Program-made: the position numbers and the translations under genes
The notes under the pieces: model-generated
Database searches by the model: none
The model's input: the letters and a program-made list of their open reading frames with translations, nothing else
Told to the model about the DNA's origin: nothing
Assembly (NCBI RefSeq): GCF_018861905.1
Contig: NZ_JAHLDU010000012.1
Location: forward strand, 62,001 to 126,000
From: Clostridium sp. DSM 17811
Lineage (GTDB): Bacteria > Bacillota > Clostridia > Clostridiales > Clostridiaceae
Reading direction: 5' to 3'
DNA: 64,000 nt
Part shown: positions 1-9,012 of the stretch, one piece after another
How positions within the stretch are numbered: the stretch's first letter is position 1
How the letters are laid out: each line of letters starts with the position of its first letter

Positions 1-405
1 TTCGCCTACCAGTCTCCAGGTTTCCTCATCATAGCTCTTCACTCTGCACTCAACGGCAAAAGGAAGCTCATCGATAATCGGTGCATCTACGAATTCGGAC
101 TTTGTTGTATGGAATCCGGACTTCTCAAACTTATCTTCCACTTTATTTCCTGTTGTTATACCAAGGTAATCACAGGCAACTTCATTTTCCACATCCGCCA
201 TACTTACAACAAAGGAACCTCTGGCAAGAATTCCCTTTAACGTATTTCTCTGGGATGCTACAGTAATAGTAATTTCTGTCTCATTCGTGATTCCGCCCCA
301 TACTGCTAACATGGCGGTCGGCTTTTCAGCCTCATCATAAGATGAAATCATCAAAACCGGCATCGGTGTGATGTATGGCCTTGCTCCAATATTTTTTCTA
401 GACAT
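1..405 (-). CDS. Flavin reductase-like FMN-binding protein (partial, C-terminus outside window)
   Basis: The gene reads off the left edge; 135 codons are present and no stop is reached. The start is the ATG ending at 405, preceded by a clear AAGGAGG site. The protein opens MSRKNIGARPYITPMPV and contains the ASQRNT(L) stretch and the later SGFHTTKSEFVDAPII segment typical of the flavin reductase-like split-barrel family. Known members bind FMN and reduce flavins or act as small flavoproteins; substrate cannot be read from this fragment. It lies 54 bases downstream of the iron alcohol dehydrogenase on the same strand, so co-transcription is likely and a redox role with the dehydrogenase is an inference. 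Confidence 0.75.
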   Translation of the reverse strand, partial: MSRKNIGARPYITPMPVLMISSYDEAEKPTAMLAVWGGITNETEITITVASQRNTLKGILARGSFVVSMADVENEVACDYLGITTGNKVEDKFEKSGFHTTKSEFVDAPIIDELPFAVECRVKSYDEETWRLVGE

Positions 406-459
406 ATTTATCCTCCTTAAATTATGTAATAAATCACAGTTATCACATGCATTATGCTC

Positions 460-1623
460 TTAACGATATGATTTCTTATAGATTTCAAGATAATCTTCAT
501 CCGTAAGCGGTAACGGGTCTGCGGTAATGTCGCCGCCGAGCACCTCGTGTATTCTCTTCGGATACTTTGCGAGCTCTTCTTCCTTGATTCCTGCATCACT
601 CATGCGGATATCTTTACATCCGACTGCTTCGATCAGTTCATCCAATGCTCTGATAAAATCTTTTCCGGATGTCGGGTTCTCCACTCCCATTGCTATTGCC
701 ATTTTGATCATCTGTTCTTCTGCAGCCTTACGTTCTGCAAAGAAATCATAATAGGCATGAGCAATCATAATCAAACCAGCACCGTGGACCAGATTTTCGT
801 GGCAGGATCCCATGGCATGTTCCATTGTATGTGCTGATGTGATGAGCATGTAGTAGCCCGCAAGTGAATTAGCCAGTGCCATATTTGCTCTTGCTTCCTG
901 ATTGCTTCCATCACGATATACAACCGGGAGATTGGCGGCAATCAGTTCGATAGCTTTCAGAGCAAACATTTCTCCCATCGGATGCTCATTCTTATTAATC
1001 ACAGATTCAGCTGCATGGAAAAAAGCATCCATTCCCTGAAAAGCTGTAAATTTAGGCGGTACACTCATCATCAGATTGGAATCAACAACAGACAGTACCG
1101 GGAACATTGATGGAACTAAAAAACCAGATTTTTCACTTACTTCGTCGTTGCTGAGCACAGCGCAACAATCCACTTCACTTCCCGTTCCTGCTGAAGTTGT
1201 AATAGCGACAATTGGAGCGGCATCTTTTTCTGGATTCTTTTTTCCTCCGTTTACCGAATAACTGTAATCCCATATATCACCCGTATTGGTCATCATGAGT
1301 GCGATACATTTGCTGGAGTCCATGACAGATCCTCCCCCAAGTGCAACGACAAACTCACAGCCTGTCTCCTTTGCTTTCGTTGCACCATCCATAATATTGC
1401 GGTTTGTCGGATTTGGACGGATCTCATCAAAGATCTCATAGGTAACTCCCGCAAGATCCAGTTCTTTCTCAAGCGCGTCCAGATATCCGAACTTCTTCGT
1501 AGATGAACCGTTGGATGTCACGATCAGGGCTTTCTTTCCCGGAAACACTTCTGTATGCAGTTCCTGAAGTTTTCCTGCTCCAAATAATACTTTTGTCGGC
1601 ATATAAAAATCAAAATTATACAT
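460..1623 (-). CDS. Iron-containing alcohol dehydrogenase
   Basis: A 387-residue group III (iron-type) alcohol dehydrogenase, predicted to oxidise or reduce an alcohol/aldehyde pair with NAD(P) in the cytoplasm. The nucleotide-binding GGGSVMDSSK motif is at about residues 96-105. Expected metal ligands are visible: D199, H203, H269 and H280 (in MDAFFHAAE, HTMEHAMG and HGAGL). The reading frame is open 22 codons further upstream, but the ATG at 1623 has AAAGGA nine bases before it, so I start there. Length matches the family. It is divergent from the AraC regulator at 1820, which may control it. Substrate (butanol, lactaldehyde, glycerol etc.) is not determinable from sequence alone. Confidence 0.9.
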   Translation of the reverse strand: MYNFDFYMPTKVLFGAGKLQELHTEVFPGKKALIVTSNGSSTKKFGYLDALEKELDLAGVTYEIFDEIRPNPTNRNIMDGATKAKETGCEFVVALGGGSVMDSSKCIALMMTNTGDIWDYSYSVNGGKKNPEKDAAPIVAITTSAGTGSEVDCCAVLSNDEVSEKSGFLVPSMFPVLSVVDSNLMMSVPPKFTAFQGMDAFFHAAESVINKNEHPMGEMFALKAIELIAANLPVVYRDGSNQEARANMALANSLAGYYMLITSAHTMEHAMGSCHENLVHGAGLIMIAHAYYDFFAERKAAEEQMIKMAIAMGVENPTSGKDFIRALDELIEAVGCKDIRMSDAGIKEEELAKYPKRIHEVLGGDITADPLPLTDEDYLEIYKKSYR

Positions 1624-1711
1624 ATGTACCATTCCTTTCAATTTGAACTTTCTTGTTACTACTCCATCATATAGATTTTCACCTTCCAAATCAGCGCTAA
1701 ATATTAACTTG

Positions 1712-1738
1712 AATTGTGGCTTATTTTAACCTACAATT
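1712..1738. promoter_or_regulatory. Imperfect inverted repeat between divergent adh and araC genes
   Basis: AATTGTGG and CCTACAATT form an imperfect palindrome with a short spacer, in the 196-base region between the dehydrogenase and AraC starts. The position suits an operator for the adjacent AraC regulator, but this is inference; no consensus promoter was convincing on either side. Confidence 0.3.
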
Positions 1739-1819
1739 AGATATAAGCATATCTGATTTACCAAAAACGTTGCAATGCTTGAAATAATTGCTCAAAAATC
1801 TGAAGAAAGGACTGTTGTT

Positions 1820-2764
1820 ATGTCTTGGAATTGCGATACCGAAATCGATCACGCATTAGAAAAACTAGGTCAGGACTTTCCGCACCTCAATTGGGACTTT
1901 AGCCCGGATCCGTCCTCAGGAAATAACGAACTGATTTCGCATTGGTTGGGAGAGAAATCCGAGGAAGTTATGGTGTGTGCATTTAAAGGGAAAAAAATTG
2001 AGGAGCGTTTTCACCGCCAGGACTTTTTTTTCATTCATTTTGCTTACCATGGAGATTATGATGCATTAAGCGCCAACTATAACAATCGGATCACGGTAAA
2101 AGAAGGAGACTTCTATATCGGTCAGCCCTACAGCGGCTATGCTGTTAAGCGGGATTCTGATCACGAATGTATTATTCTCGGAGTACTGATTCGTAAAGAA
2201 ACCTTTTTCCGGGAATACCTGAGTGCGCTCTCAGCAGATAGCTCCATGCTTAATTTTTTTCTGGAACCACAGAAAAACAAATATTCAGAAGAGTTCGTTC
2301 ATCTGGAAATTCCAGCTTCTTCGCCAATCTGGCAGCTGCTGAATGTCATGATTCTTGAATATGCTCATAGAACAGAGGGCTCACAGAAAATTTTAAAACC
2401 TATGGTCATGTCCCTTGCAATGTATCTTTCCTATGAGTACAAGCGTCAGCATCTACCTACTGGCACGACATTAATTGACTGGATTATGGAATATATCGAA
2501 TCACACTCTGATTCTGTAACATTGAATGACATTGCATCCCATTTCGGATATCACCCCGTCTATATTTCACGTCTTTTGCCGGAAAAGACAGGGAAGACCT
2601 TTTCTGCTCTGCTAGCTGAATCACGTATGCGAAGAGCCAAGCTATTATTGGATCATACGGATCTTTCCATTGAAAAAATTGCTGATATGCTCGGATACAG
2701 CAATAGCAGCAATTTCTATAAGGCCTTTAAACAGTATTATGGTACTTCTCCTCGTCAGCTTTAA
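1820..2764 (+). CDS. AraC-family transcriptional regulator
   Basis: A 314-residue regulator with an N-terminal cupin-like sensing region and a C-terminal double helix-turn-helix (about residues 215-314). The second helix-turn-helix carries the family signature ending IADMLGYSNSSNFYKAFK...GTSPRQL. The frame opens at 1775, but the ATG at 1820 has GAAAGGA upstream at good spacing, so it is the chosen start. Divergent orientation to the iron alcohol dehydrogenase and flavoprotein genes suggests it activates or represses them. The effector is unknown. Confidence 0.85.
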   Translation: MSWNCDTEIDHALEKLGQDFPHLNWDFSPDPSSGNNELISHWLGEKSEEVMVCAFKGKKIEERFHRQDFFFIHFAYHGDYDALSANYNNRITVKEGDFYIGQPYSGYAVKRDSDHECIILGVLIRKETFFREYLSALSADSSMLNFFLEPQKNKYSEEFVHLEIPASSPIWQLLNVMILEYAHRTEGSQKILKPMVMSLAMYLSYEYKRQHLPTGTTLIDWIMEYIESHSDSVTLNDIASHFGYHPVYISRLLPEKTGKTFSALLAESRMRRAKLLLDHTDLSIEKIADMLGYSNSSNFYKAFKQYYGTSPRQL

Positions 2765-2765
2765 T

Positions 2766-3056
2766 GGTCAATGTTACGGCTTCAACGTGAAATGTATCAA
2801 TAACGTTATTAAACCCTTTTTCAACCGTAACACTGATTAGTTCATCATGCAAGATCTCACCTTTATTAAATTTAGTACAGGCATCAAAAAACTGGCTGCT
2901 TTGGCGCAGTCTTCAGAGACTCACAAAGATGGCGAGAATAAGGATCAGCCAGTTCTTCAAAGCTTATCTCTGTTTTTTCGGTCGGAGCTAGTTCTAAAAG
3001 AGATTCAGCTAATGGAAATTTATACGATGCCACATTCGTTCCAAACAGAATGATAG
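2766..3056 (-). pseudogene. HNH-endonuclease-type protein remnant, frameshifted
   Basis: On the minus strand two adjoining frames read FGTNVASYKFPLAESLLEL...EELADPYSRHLCESLK and then FDACTKFNKGEI...GFNNVIDTFH. From memory this matches the N-terminal region of a family of bacterial HNH endonucleases; the junction at about 2885 needs a one-base frameshift, and there is no start codon before a TGA at the upstream end. The fragment runs into the 3' end of the araC gene on the other strand. I read it as a decayed gene piece. Family assignment is from recall only, not a search. Confidence 0.45.
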
Positions 3057-3090
3057 ATCTTCAATACGAATCGAGCGAAGGATCTATCAT
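3050..3090. repeat. Perfect 10-bp inverted repeat (stem-loop)
   Basis: ATGATAGATC and GATCTATCAT flank a 21-base loop at the upstream edge of the HNH remnant. There is no U-run on either side, so it is not an obvious terminator; it may be a transposon end or recombination scar. Confidence 0.5.
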
Positions 3091-3499
3091 CTATACTATA
3101 GATAGGCAGAAAGAAATTATCGCCTCTATAAATTCCTATTTACCTTATGCTTAAAATTTTGATTATCATTTATTTGAACTCTTTTAATTGTAATGTTTTT
3201 AGGAAAACCTCACTGCTAAACTTATTATATTTTATTACTTATGGTACGGTTCACCCTTCATTATCATAAACATTTTCATTCTTACTTACATATAAGTCTA
3301 TCTAATCTATAAAACACTCTCTATTTTATTCAATTTATTATATCATTTAAAATACATAGTAAACATCTTAAAAATAATTTTAGTTAAATTGTTTTTAGAG
3401 AGAAAATCCCCTAAGTTGACGCCATTGCCCGAAGGAATATGCCGCCGATTTGAAACAATAATTAATTTTTCTAATTTTTAGAATTTTTCCATTTTTATA
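3091..3499. other. Intergenic stretch, no gene seen
   Basis: Very AT-rich sequence between the HNH remnant and the aldo-keto reductase promoter. I see no open frame with a ribosome site, RNA gene or strong hairpin. Confidence 0.6.
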
Positions 3500-3528
3500 T
3501 TGACAAGCATCGAAACAAGAGTTATATT
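3500..3528 (+). promoter_or_regulatory. Consensus sigma-A promoter for the aldo-keto reductase
   Basis: TTGACA (3500-3505), 17-base spacer, TATATT (3523-3528). It is one base off consensus at optimal spacing and 72 bases upstream of the start codon. Confidence 0.85.
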
Positions 3529-3539
3529 TTAAATGTAAT

Positions 3540-3556
3540 CGATATATCGGTATACC
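3540..3556. promoter_or_regulatory. Two overlapping palindromes at the transcription start (candidate operator)
   Basis: CGATATATCG (3540-3549) is directly followed by and overlaps GGTATACC (3549-3556). They lie just downstream of the -10 box, where a repressor would block transcription. The GntR-type regulator two genes downstream is a natural but unproven candidate. Confidence 0.4.
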
Positions 3557-3600
3557 AGAATATTGAATGAAAACTTAAAAAACAAAGGGGGAAACACATC

Positions 3601-4611
3601 ATGAAAAAAAGAAAATTGGGTTCACTTGAAGTTTCTGGAATGGGCATGGGATGTATGGACTTTTCACATGGACATGGAACTCCACCACCACGTGAAGAAA
3701 GCATTAGACTTATGCGTTTGGCGCATCAACTTGGCTGTACAATTTATGATACAGCAGACGCATATGCAGATGGTCATAATGAAATTTTAGTTGGTGAGGC
3801 ATTGAAACCGATTCGTCATGAAGTATGTCTTACAACAAAGTACAATCCAGAGTTACATCCTGTAACAGATCCGTCTAAAGGAACTGTTGAGGAACAAATT
3901 GAAGCTCGTCTTGATGCATCTTTAAAACGCTTGAATACTGATTATATCGATCTTTACTATATGCATCGTGTTACAGATGATGTTCCACTAGATGAAGTAG
4001 CAGGTTATATGGGGAAATTTATTCAAAAAGGAAAGATTCGTGCATGGGGTATGTCTAGAGCAACAGTAGATCATATTCGAATTGCACATGCTGTAACACC
4101 GTTAGCTGCTATTCAGAATGAATATTCTCTTATGGAACGAGAGCCAGAGGAGGGGGTTTTAGCGGCATGTAAAGAACGTGGTATTGGATTTGTGCCATAT
4201 ATGCCACTTGCGGCTGGATTTTTGACAGGAAAATATAAGCCGGGTATGGTCTATAAGAATGATGATGCTAAACGCTTCGCAGCTAGATTTAGTGATGAAA
4301 ATATCATAAAAAATCAGCCAATACTAGAAATTCTTGATCAGATATCAAAGGAAAAAGGATGTTCTTATGCGCAGGCAGCTATTACATGGTTACTTCATAA
4401 GGAAGATTTTATTGTTCCGATTCCTGGGATGATGAGTGAAGAAATTATTCGTTCGAACATGGAAATTCCGAATATTAATTTTACCGCCGATGATATGAAG
4501 AGATTTGATGAAGCACTTGCTAAAGTTACGGTATATGGTAAATGGGATGATAGCTGTATTGGAAAATTGAAGGAAGCTCTGGAAGAAGAAAACTATAAAT
4601 TAGACGTTTAA
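3601..4611 (+). CDS. Aldo/keto reductase
   Basis: A 336-residue TIM-barrel oxidoreductase. The catalytic tetrad is intact: D50, Y55, K80 and H122 (in YDTADAY, TTKYN and YYMHR). Family members reduce aldehydes or ketones with NADPH. The ATG follows an AAAGGGGG site. It is preceded by a near-perfect promoter with palindromes and followed by an intrinsic terminator, so it is mainly a single-gene unit. The GntR/FCD regulator follows on the same strand after the terminator. Physiological substrate is not inferable. Confidence 0.92.
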   Translation: MKKRKLGSLEVSGMGMGCMDFSHGHGTPPPREESIRLMRLAHQLGCTIYDTADAYADGHNEILVGEALKPIRHEVCLTTKYNPELHPVTDPSKGTVEEQIEARLDASLKRLNTDYIDLYYMHRVTDDVPLDEVAGYMGKFIQKGKIRAWGMSRATVDHIRIAHAVTPLAAIQNEYSLMEREPEEGVLAACKERGIGFVPYMPLAAGFLTGKYKPGMVYKNDDAKRFAARFSDENIIKNQPILEILDQISKEKGCSYAQAAITWLLHKEDFIVPIPGMMSEEIIRSNMEIPNINFTADDMKRFDEALAKVTVYGKWDDSCIGKLKEALEEENYKLDV

Positions 4612-4632
4612 GTAAATTATACAGAAAAAGAT

Positions 4633-4680
4633 AGAAGGCAGTCGGAAGAATGGCTGCCTTCTTGCATCTTTATTTTTCAT
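4633..4680 (+). terminator. Intrinsic terminator after the aldo/keto reductase
   Basis: GAAGGCAG and CTGCCTTC form an 8-bp stem around a 12-base loop and are followed by a T-rich tract (TTTATTTTT). Confidence 0.8.
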
Positions 4681-4745
4681 ATATTATAATGAGCAGGCGT
4701 AAATGATTGAAATATCTTAAGAGAAGATACATGGAGGAATTTGGG

Positions 4746-5381
4746 ATGTCTTTTTTATTAAAGGATGAAGCTTATGATAAAATTATTCAAATGATAAATG
4801 ATAAAAAACTTATATATGGTGAGATATATTCTCTAAATGTGTTGACTGCCACTATGGATATGTCCAAAACGCCAGTCAGAGATGCCATTCAAAAACTAGT
4901 AGATGAAAAACGAATTGATATTTTACCAAGTCGTGGTATTCGGCTGCATCAAATAACAAAAGAAGAGGTAATGCAACATTACCATTTTAGTTGTGCAATT
5001 GAGGGTTATTGTGTGGCAACGCTGGCTAAAACCTATCAAAAAGATAAGAATAATCCATCGGTTAAGAAACTAAAAAAACTAATGGAACAAATGGAGAAAA
5101 TGCTTGATGAACAGAAGAATTTTAATGAATATTTTGCTGTAGACCAGCAGTTCCATCTGGAGTTACTTGAGTCATTGAAAGATCCTTATTTTAGTAGTCT
5201 GAAGCATTCCTCTATGGGATTTTATAATCATCCTGAAATACAGTTTACAGATAACAAACTATCGAGAAAAGAGGTATGTGAGTGTCATCGAAAAATATTG
5301 AGTGCCATATGCGAAGGAGATTCTGCCGATGCATATGAAGCATTGTTGGAACATTCATATGTGATGCTGAAAGCATTTTAG
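4746..5381 (+). CDS. GntR-family transcriptional regulator with FCD domain
   Basis: A 211-residue regulator with an N-terminal winged helix-turn-helix (about residues 10-70, with SKTPVRDAIQKLV) and an all-helical FCD effector domain containing the FHLELLES segment and an H near the C-terminus. The frame opens at 4707, but the ATG at 4746 has GGAGG nine bases upstream, so the shorter start is chosen. It follows the aldo/keto reductase terminator and probably controls that gene. FCD domains usually bind small organic acids; the ligand here is unknown. Confidence 0.85.
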   Translation: MSFLLKDEAYDKIIQMINDKKLIYGEIYSLNVLTATMDMSKTPVRDAIQKLVDEKRIDILPSRGIRLHQITKEEVMQHYHFSCAIEGYCVATLAKTYQKDKNNPSVKKLKKLMEQMEKMLDEQKNFNEYFAVDQQFHLELLESLKDPYFSSLKHSSMGFYNHPEIQFTDNKLSRKEVCECHRKILSAICEGDSADAYEALLEHSYVMLKAF

Positions 5382-5476
5382 AAAAATGAACTATGATAAC
5401 CTAATAATTGTAAAATATTGGGTTTTAAGGTACATAGATTGAATTTATGCACGAAGCCTGAGACATTTATATAAAA

Positions 5477-5518
5477 GGTGATGGCAGCCATAATTGTGGT
5501 GGTCATCACTATTTTTTT
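5477..5518 (+). terminator. Intrinsic terminator downstream of gntR
   Basis: GGTGATG...CATCAC stem followed by ATTTTTTT. It lies about 95 bases after the regulator stop. Confidence 0.65.
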
Positions 5519-5530
5519 GCACTTTTTTCA

Positions 5531-5629
5531 ATTAGTATGGATGTTTATTCTCATGTCACTAAAAAGATGTCTAATGACAGTGTTAATCTTTTCGAAACCA
5601 TAATAAGCACAAAATTTCCGACCACATAA
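5531..5629 (+). pseudogene. Tyrosine integrase C-terminal remnant
   Basis: Thirty-two codons read ISMDVYSHVTKKMSNDSV...FETII and stop at 5627. This is the extreme C-terminus of phage-type tyrosine recombinases, with the MDVYSHV segment holding the nucleophilic tyrosine. Nothing upstream in frame encodes the rest. It marks a lost integrative element. Confidence 0.65.
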
Positions 5630-5840
5630 ATCCACTGTCGGAAGAATGTCGGAAGTCGGAAGATTTTGAGCTTATTTCATTTTAAAGAATGCCTCTATTT
5701 CTTGATTAGCTTAACTATAGTTTCGACGTGGAGGGGATGTAAGAACATATTTTCTTCCTTTTATTAATAAGCATTCTATTTATTAAATTAATACTATTTT
5801 CTGCTTTCAAAACTTCCTGTAAATAGGCATCTTTCTCAGG

Positions 5841-5969
5841 GAGCACCCTACCGCAATTACCGAATATGACGAGTCACTTATCCGGCGACTAATTGAAAAA
5901 GTCACAGTCTACGAAAATAAAATCACGGTGGAATTCAAGTCAAGTGTTAGCGTTGAAATAAATGAATAA
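5841..5969 (+). pseudogene. Large serine recombinase C-terminal remnant
   Basis: About 42 codons ending at 5969 read TEYDESLIRRLIEKVTVYEN...VEINE, the terminal strand-helix region of large serine recombinases. A second, related remnant sits at 57.46-57.6 kb. The catalytic domain is absent. Confidence 0.7.
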
Positions 5970-5985
5970 TCCTATAAAGATACCC

Positions 5986-6016
5986 TCCTAGCCATGATAG
6001 CTTAGAGGGCTTTCTT
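5986..6016 (+). terminator. Weak intrinsic terminator
   Basis: CCCTC(CT)AGC...GCT(TA)GAGGG imperfect stem followed by CTTTCTTTT, just after the recombinase remnant. Confidence 0.45.
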
Positions 6017-6205
6017 TTAAAGAGCATCTTCTAATTCTTCTTCTTCTTCGGAGTATCCAAACATGTAATCTTCGTATTTTCGTGTGAAGCCCAAATTTCT
6101 GCAGCTTCATAAACGCTTAAAGATTCGCTGTCATCATCGTCGTCATCATCTAAACCGTAGCGGATGAGGTCAGGCTAATCTCGGACCTTGCGTGCTGCGT
6201 CATTC
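6017..6205 (-). pseudogene. Acidic small-protein gene with in-frame stop and frameshift
   Basis: One minus-strand frame reads NDAARKVRD, a TAG stop, then PDLIRYGL followed by seven D residues and SESLSVYEAAEIWASH. The natural continuation (EDYMFGYSEEEEELEDAL, stop at 6017) is in another frame. An in-frame stop plus one frameshift make it non-functional. It lies directly downstream of the intact 58-aa zinc-ribbon gene. Function unknown. Confidence 0.5.
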
Positions 6206-6382
6206 CTAATCGCCGTACTTTTCATTCCAGCAGTCAACACACATTTTTTGACTGTTCTCTTCGGTTATGAACGTGTCAAGATACTCACCACCACAAAGTG
6301 GGCAAGTATAGAAAATATTTCCCTTTGCATCATCATATTCATGTTGCTCGAGTTCGCCATAATTGATGTTTTTTTCTTTCAT
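6206..6382 (-). CDS. Small zinc-ribbon protein (58 aa)
   Basis: An intact 58-codon gene with AAAGGAG seven to nine bases before the ATG at 6382. Two Cys pairs, CPLC (residues 27-30) and CVDC (48-51), should bind one zinc. The N-terminal half is charged. Such proteins occur on plasmids and integrative elements; the precise role is unknown. The next zinc-ribbon gene upstream (6499-6738) has the same orientation. Confidence 0.65.
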   Translation of the reverse strand: MKEKNINYGELEQHEYDDAKGNIFYTCPLCGGEYLDTFITEENSQKMCVDCWNEKYGD

Positions 6383-6498
6383 TAGTCGTCTCTCCTTTCT
6401 TGTAGCATTATGGCTTGGTCTTGCGATTTAATACATGGCAGAGCAAGATAATGCTAATAAATTGGGTATTTCATCAGTATCACAACTGCAAATTGGTA

Positions 6499-6738
6499 TT
6501 ATATTCTTTGACTACTCCAAAATCTAACATCTGAAGTTTTATTGCAATATTCACATTCAAGAGGCTCAAAAAAACCACCAGAGTTTAATAAATCAAAATC
6601 ATCTGAATAAACTGTTATTTGAGCAGCAGTATCCTGCTTGCAATAAAGACAAAGATATGCACATTTTACTGTTGCTTCGTGATTATCCTGATATATCACT
6701 TCATAAGTACTTCCAGGCATTTGTTTATGTCTTCCCAT
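6499..6738 (-). CDS. Small zinc-ribbon protein (79 aa)
   Basis: The chosen start is the ATG at 6738, which follows GGAGG at 8-base spacing; the frame is open for 33 more codons without a better start. The product has CLYC and CEYC pairs spaced about 30 residues apart, consistent with one structural zinc site, and no recognised catalytic residues. No functional assignment is possible. Confidence 0.6.
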   Translation of the reverse strand: MGRHKQMPGSTYEVIYQDNHEATVKCAYLCLYCKQDTAAQITVYSDDFDLLNSGGFFEPLECEYCNKTSDVRFWSSQRI

Positions 6739-7179
6739 TACATTTTCCTCCTCTAAGCAAATCCACAATTTCTTGATTTTCGCAGCAATAGCGTCACATT
6801 TTGTACTAACATCTAAATTGCTCTGAAAACCTCGCAAAATCTAAAAAATATCTAATTACGTTAATACTCTTTGTTGTATTAAATTCTCATAATCATTAAC
6901 GATGTCATCTAAATGCATAATCTAATTATTAATATTCTACATTAATTTTTGAATTCCCTTTTTACAACAAATGTATTTTTTTATGTTAATTTACATTTGG
7001 CTGCTGACGGTAATTATCTAGTTTTTAATCTTTCAGTACGTTTTTCTCTTCAGTTTCGGTATATTAAAATAGTTATTAAGCTATTCAAAAACAATTTCAG
7101 TAAAGTGCTTTTCTTCTGAATTCTGGTCACTTATTCCAAGTAACTTTGCCGAAAAAAAAATTCAAAAGACTTTATAATT
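6739..7179. other. Intergenic stretch, no gene seen
   Basis: AT-rich sequence between the 79-aa zinc-ribbon gene and repeat R1. No open frame with a ribosome site was found. Confidence 0.5.
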
Positions 7180-7401
7180 CCGCTAAAAAGTGCACACCCC
7201 TAACTAAAAATGCACACCCCTATTTTAAAATCCATATGGGTGTGCATTTATTCCATTCTAACCTAGAATTTTATGACTTCCAGCTCAATTTTCACACTGC
7301 ACTTTAATCCAAAAAACAACGAAAGCCCCTGAATTCAAGGGCTTTCCATTGTATCAAACTTGTTGTTCTTTTATGTCTAATAACTATAATATTGATACAA
7401 T
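7180..7401. repeat. Repeat R, copy 1
   Basis: About 195 bases shared with 57049-57243 and 61356-61550. The left end has two direct repeats of (G/A)TGCACACCCC after CTAAAAA and an inverted copy (GGGTGTGCATTT). Next comes a rho-independent-type hairpin (GAAAGCCCCTGAATTCAAGG...) whose U-run is on the minus strand, then ATTGTATCAAA matched by an inverted TTGATACAAT at 7392-7401. No coding capacity. Possible origin: end remnant of an insertion sequence or a MITE-like element. Confidence 0.75.
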
Positions 7402-7459
7402 TTAGAGATAATTTTAGGATGAAGGTTAGTTTTGTTTAACGCTAAATTGTATGTATTAT

Positions 7460-7480
7460 CGCTAAAAAGTGCACACACCT
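7460..7480. repeat. Isolated fragment of repeat R terminus
   Basis: CGCTAAAAAGTGCACACACC repeats the outer end of R, 60 bases beyond copy 1, in the same orientation. Confidence 0.6.
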
Positions 7481-7703
7481 ATATTGATATATTATCACAT
7501 ACTGAGTGTATTGGGTCAGCAAGATGATACTAATGCGCGTTAATATTGTATTATTGTAAAAGTATCCGCCCTTTAATCACGGTGGGTGCAAAAATATTGA
7601 CGTTTGTACCTTTTGGCAAATACTAATTATCTTTGATCGCAGTTCTGTAAACATAAAGTTCAAAATTCTTGTTAGTACTTACCCTTTAAGATATTGTTTG
7701 AAA

Positions 7704-8597
7704 TTACTTTTTTTTCTTTTTTATAAAACCTGATACGAATATTAACCATATCAAAATGATTAATATAATTATAATGTAATTAATTAAATTACTCCAAAAT
7801 TCAATAGTATTATTTTGAATAAATTGTGAAACTGTCATTATAATAAATCCGAAACAACATAATCCAATTGTAGTTATTTTTACTCCCTTTTTATCTTCAT
7901 TAAACGCGATAAAAGCGAATATTATAGTAATTAGATTAGGGAACAGTTTATTTATTGCTGAATTAATCACCTCATGTTGTTTTTCCCCTAAATCAGAATA
8001 AATTAAATCAAATCGGCCTTTCTCTTTATCCAAATTGATTGTTATATCAGTTTGCGAATTAATTTTACTAGTGTTACCATTATTAACTTTAAACTCAAGT
8101 TCTCTATCAAAAACTGCTTGTATATTATCAAACCCAAGCTTTTTTATTTGTTTTATGCTTTTGCTTAGGTCTATGCTATTAAAGTCTTTTTCATCAACTG
8201 TAGGTATTATTATAGCCTTTTCAGAAAAAAAAGGTTCAATCCTTGCTAATTTATTATTGCGCTCATCAGTTTTTTTTACCTCACATGTAATGCTTATTAT
8301 ATCTTTTTCATTTGATTTTTTTAATATAATAAATACACTACCATTCTCATTACTATCGTGCAAAACTGTAAAATTACTTCTATCATACTCTATATTATCA
8401 ATTTGTAATGGTAAAAATACTTCTAAAGCATTATCATCTGGACTACTTATTTTCATGTCAACTTCATCTATTCTTGAATCTACAACTTTATACCTAATGC
8501 TTGTACTACTATTTTTAGCATTAACTGTTGTAAACCTAAATAAAATTGCAAAAAAAACTATTGTGATAAAAATAGTTGATACCTTCCAAAACCTCAT
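7704..8597 (-). CDS. Secreted/membrane-anchored protein of unknown function
   Basis: 297 residues. It begins with a hydrophobic signal or anchor segment (residues about 8-27, ending near VNA), followed by a soluble, probably extracellular region of about 185 residues. It ends in three closely spaced hydrophobic helices (about 215-290) and a KKKKK tail. No family recognised. The ATG lies one base after the stop of the 137-aa membrane gene upstream, so the two are translationally coupled and probably act together at the membrane. Confidence 0.6.
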   Translation of the reverse strand: MRFWKVSTIFITIVFFAILFRFTTVNAKNSSTSIRYKVVDSRIDEVDMKISSPDDNALEVFLPLQIDNIEYDRSNFTVLHDSNENGSVFIILKKSNEKDIISITCEVKKTDERNNKLARIEPFFSEKAIIIPTVDEKDFNSIDLSKSIKQIKKLGFDNIQAVFDRELEFKVNNGNTSKINSQTDITINLDKEKGRFDLIYSDLGEKQHEVINSAINKLFPNLITIIFAFIAFNEDKKGVKITTIGLCCFGFIIMTVSQFIQNNTIEFWSNLINYIIIILIILIWLIFVSGFIKKKKK

Positions 8598-8598
8598 T

Positions 8599-9012
8599 CT
8601 ATCTTACCAATGATATTGGTAAGATAGAAACGACACTAAATAAAATATATGTTATCCAAGTAAAGCATAAGCATAAAATAATTGTTTTAAATTGTCTTAT
8701 TTGACTTCTAATTGCACGTTCTATATTTTCGGAATCACCCTCTTTAACATCATTATTTAATTTGAACATATGTTCAAATTTTACTTTTTTACCCATTCCG
8801 CTAACACCCATAAACAGTAATGCCCATCCCAATAGCAAAAATGTTAATGGATAAATCATCAATAATATTAATCCTGTATTTTTTTCATAAAAAATATTTT
8901 TATCACCAACCAAACTAGTAATACCTGGTATAATCATCCCCGACGATATTATTAATCCTATAAATAAGACTACCCAAACGAATAAAAATCTTTTTTTTAT
9001 TATATCTTCCAT
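8599..9012 (-). CDS. Small membrane protein (137 aa)
   Basis: Three predicted transmembrane segments (about residues 9-28, 45-70, 110-132) around a charged cytoplasmic loop (KKVKFEHMFKLNNDVKEGD). AAAGGGG lies 12 bases before the ATG. Coupled to the signal-peptide protein downstream. No enzyme motif is visible. Confidence 0.6.
   Translation of the reverse strand: MEDIIKKRFLFVWVVLFIGLIISSGMIIPGITSLVGDKNIFYEKNTGLILLMIYPLTFLLLGWALLFMGVSGMGKKVKFEHMFKLNNDVKEGDSENIERAIRSQIRQFKTIILCLCFTWITYILFSVVSILPISLVR

Noticed and set aside
2847-3053. 68-codon plus-strand frame
   Set aside because: No ribosome site and no family; the opposite strand encodes the recognisable HNH-type remnant over the same bases.
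5630-5665. Three near-tandem GTCGGAAG units suggested iterons or a small CRISPR-like array
   Set aside because: Only three copies with irregular spacing next to an integrase remnant; more likely a replication slip or attachment-site scar.
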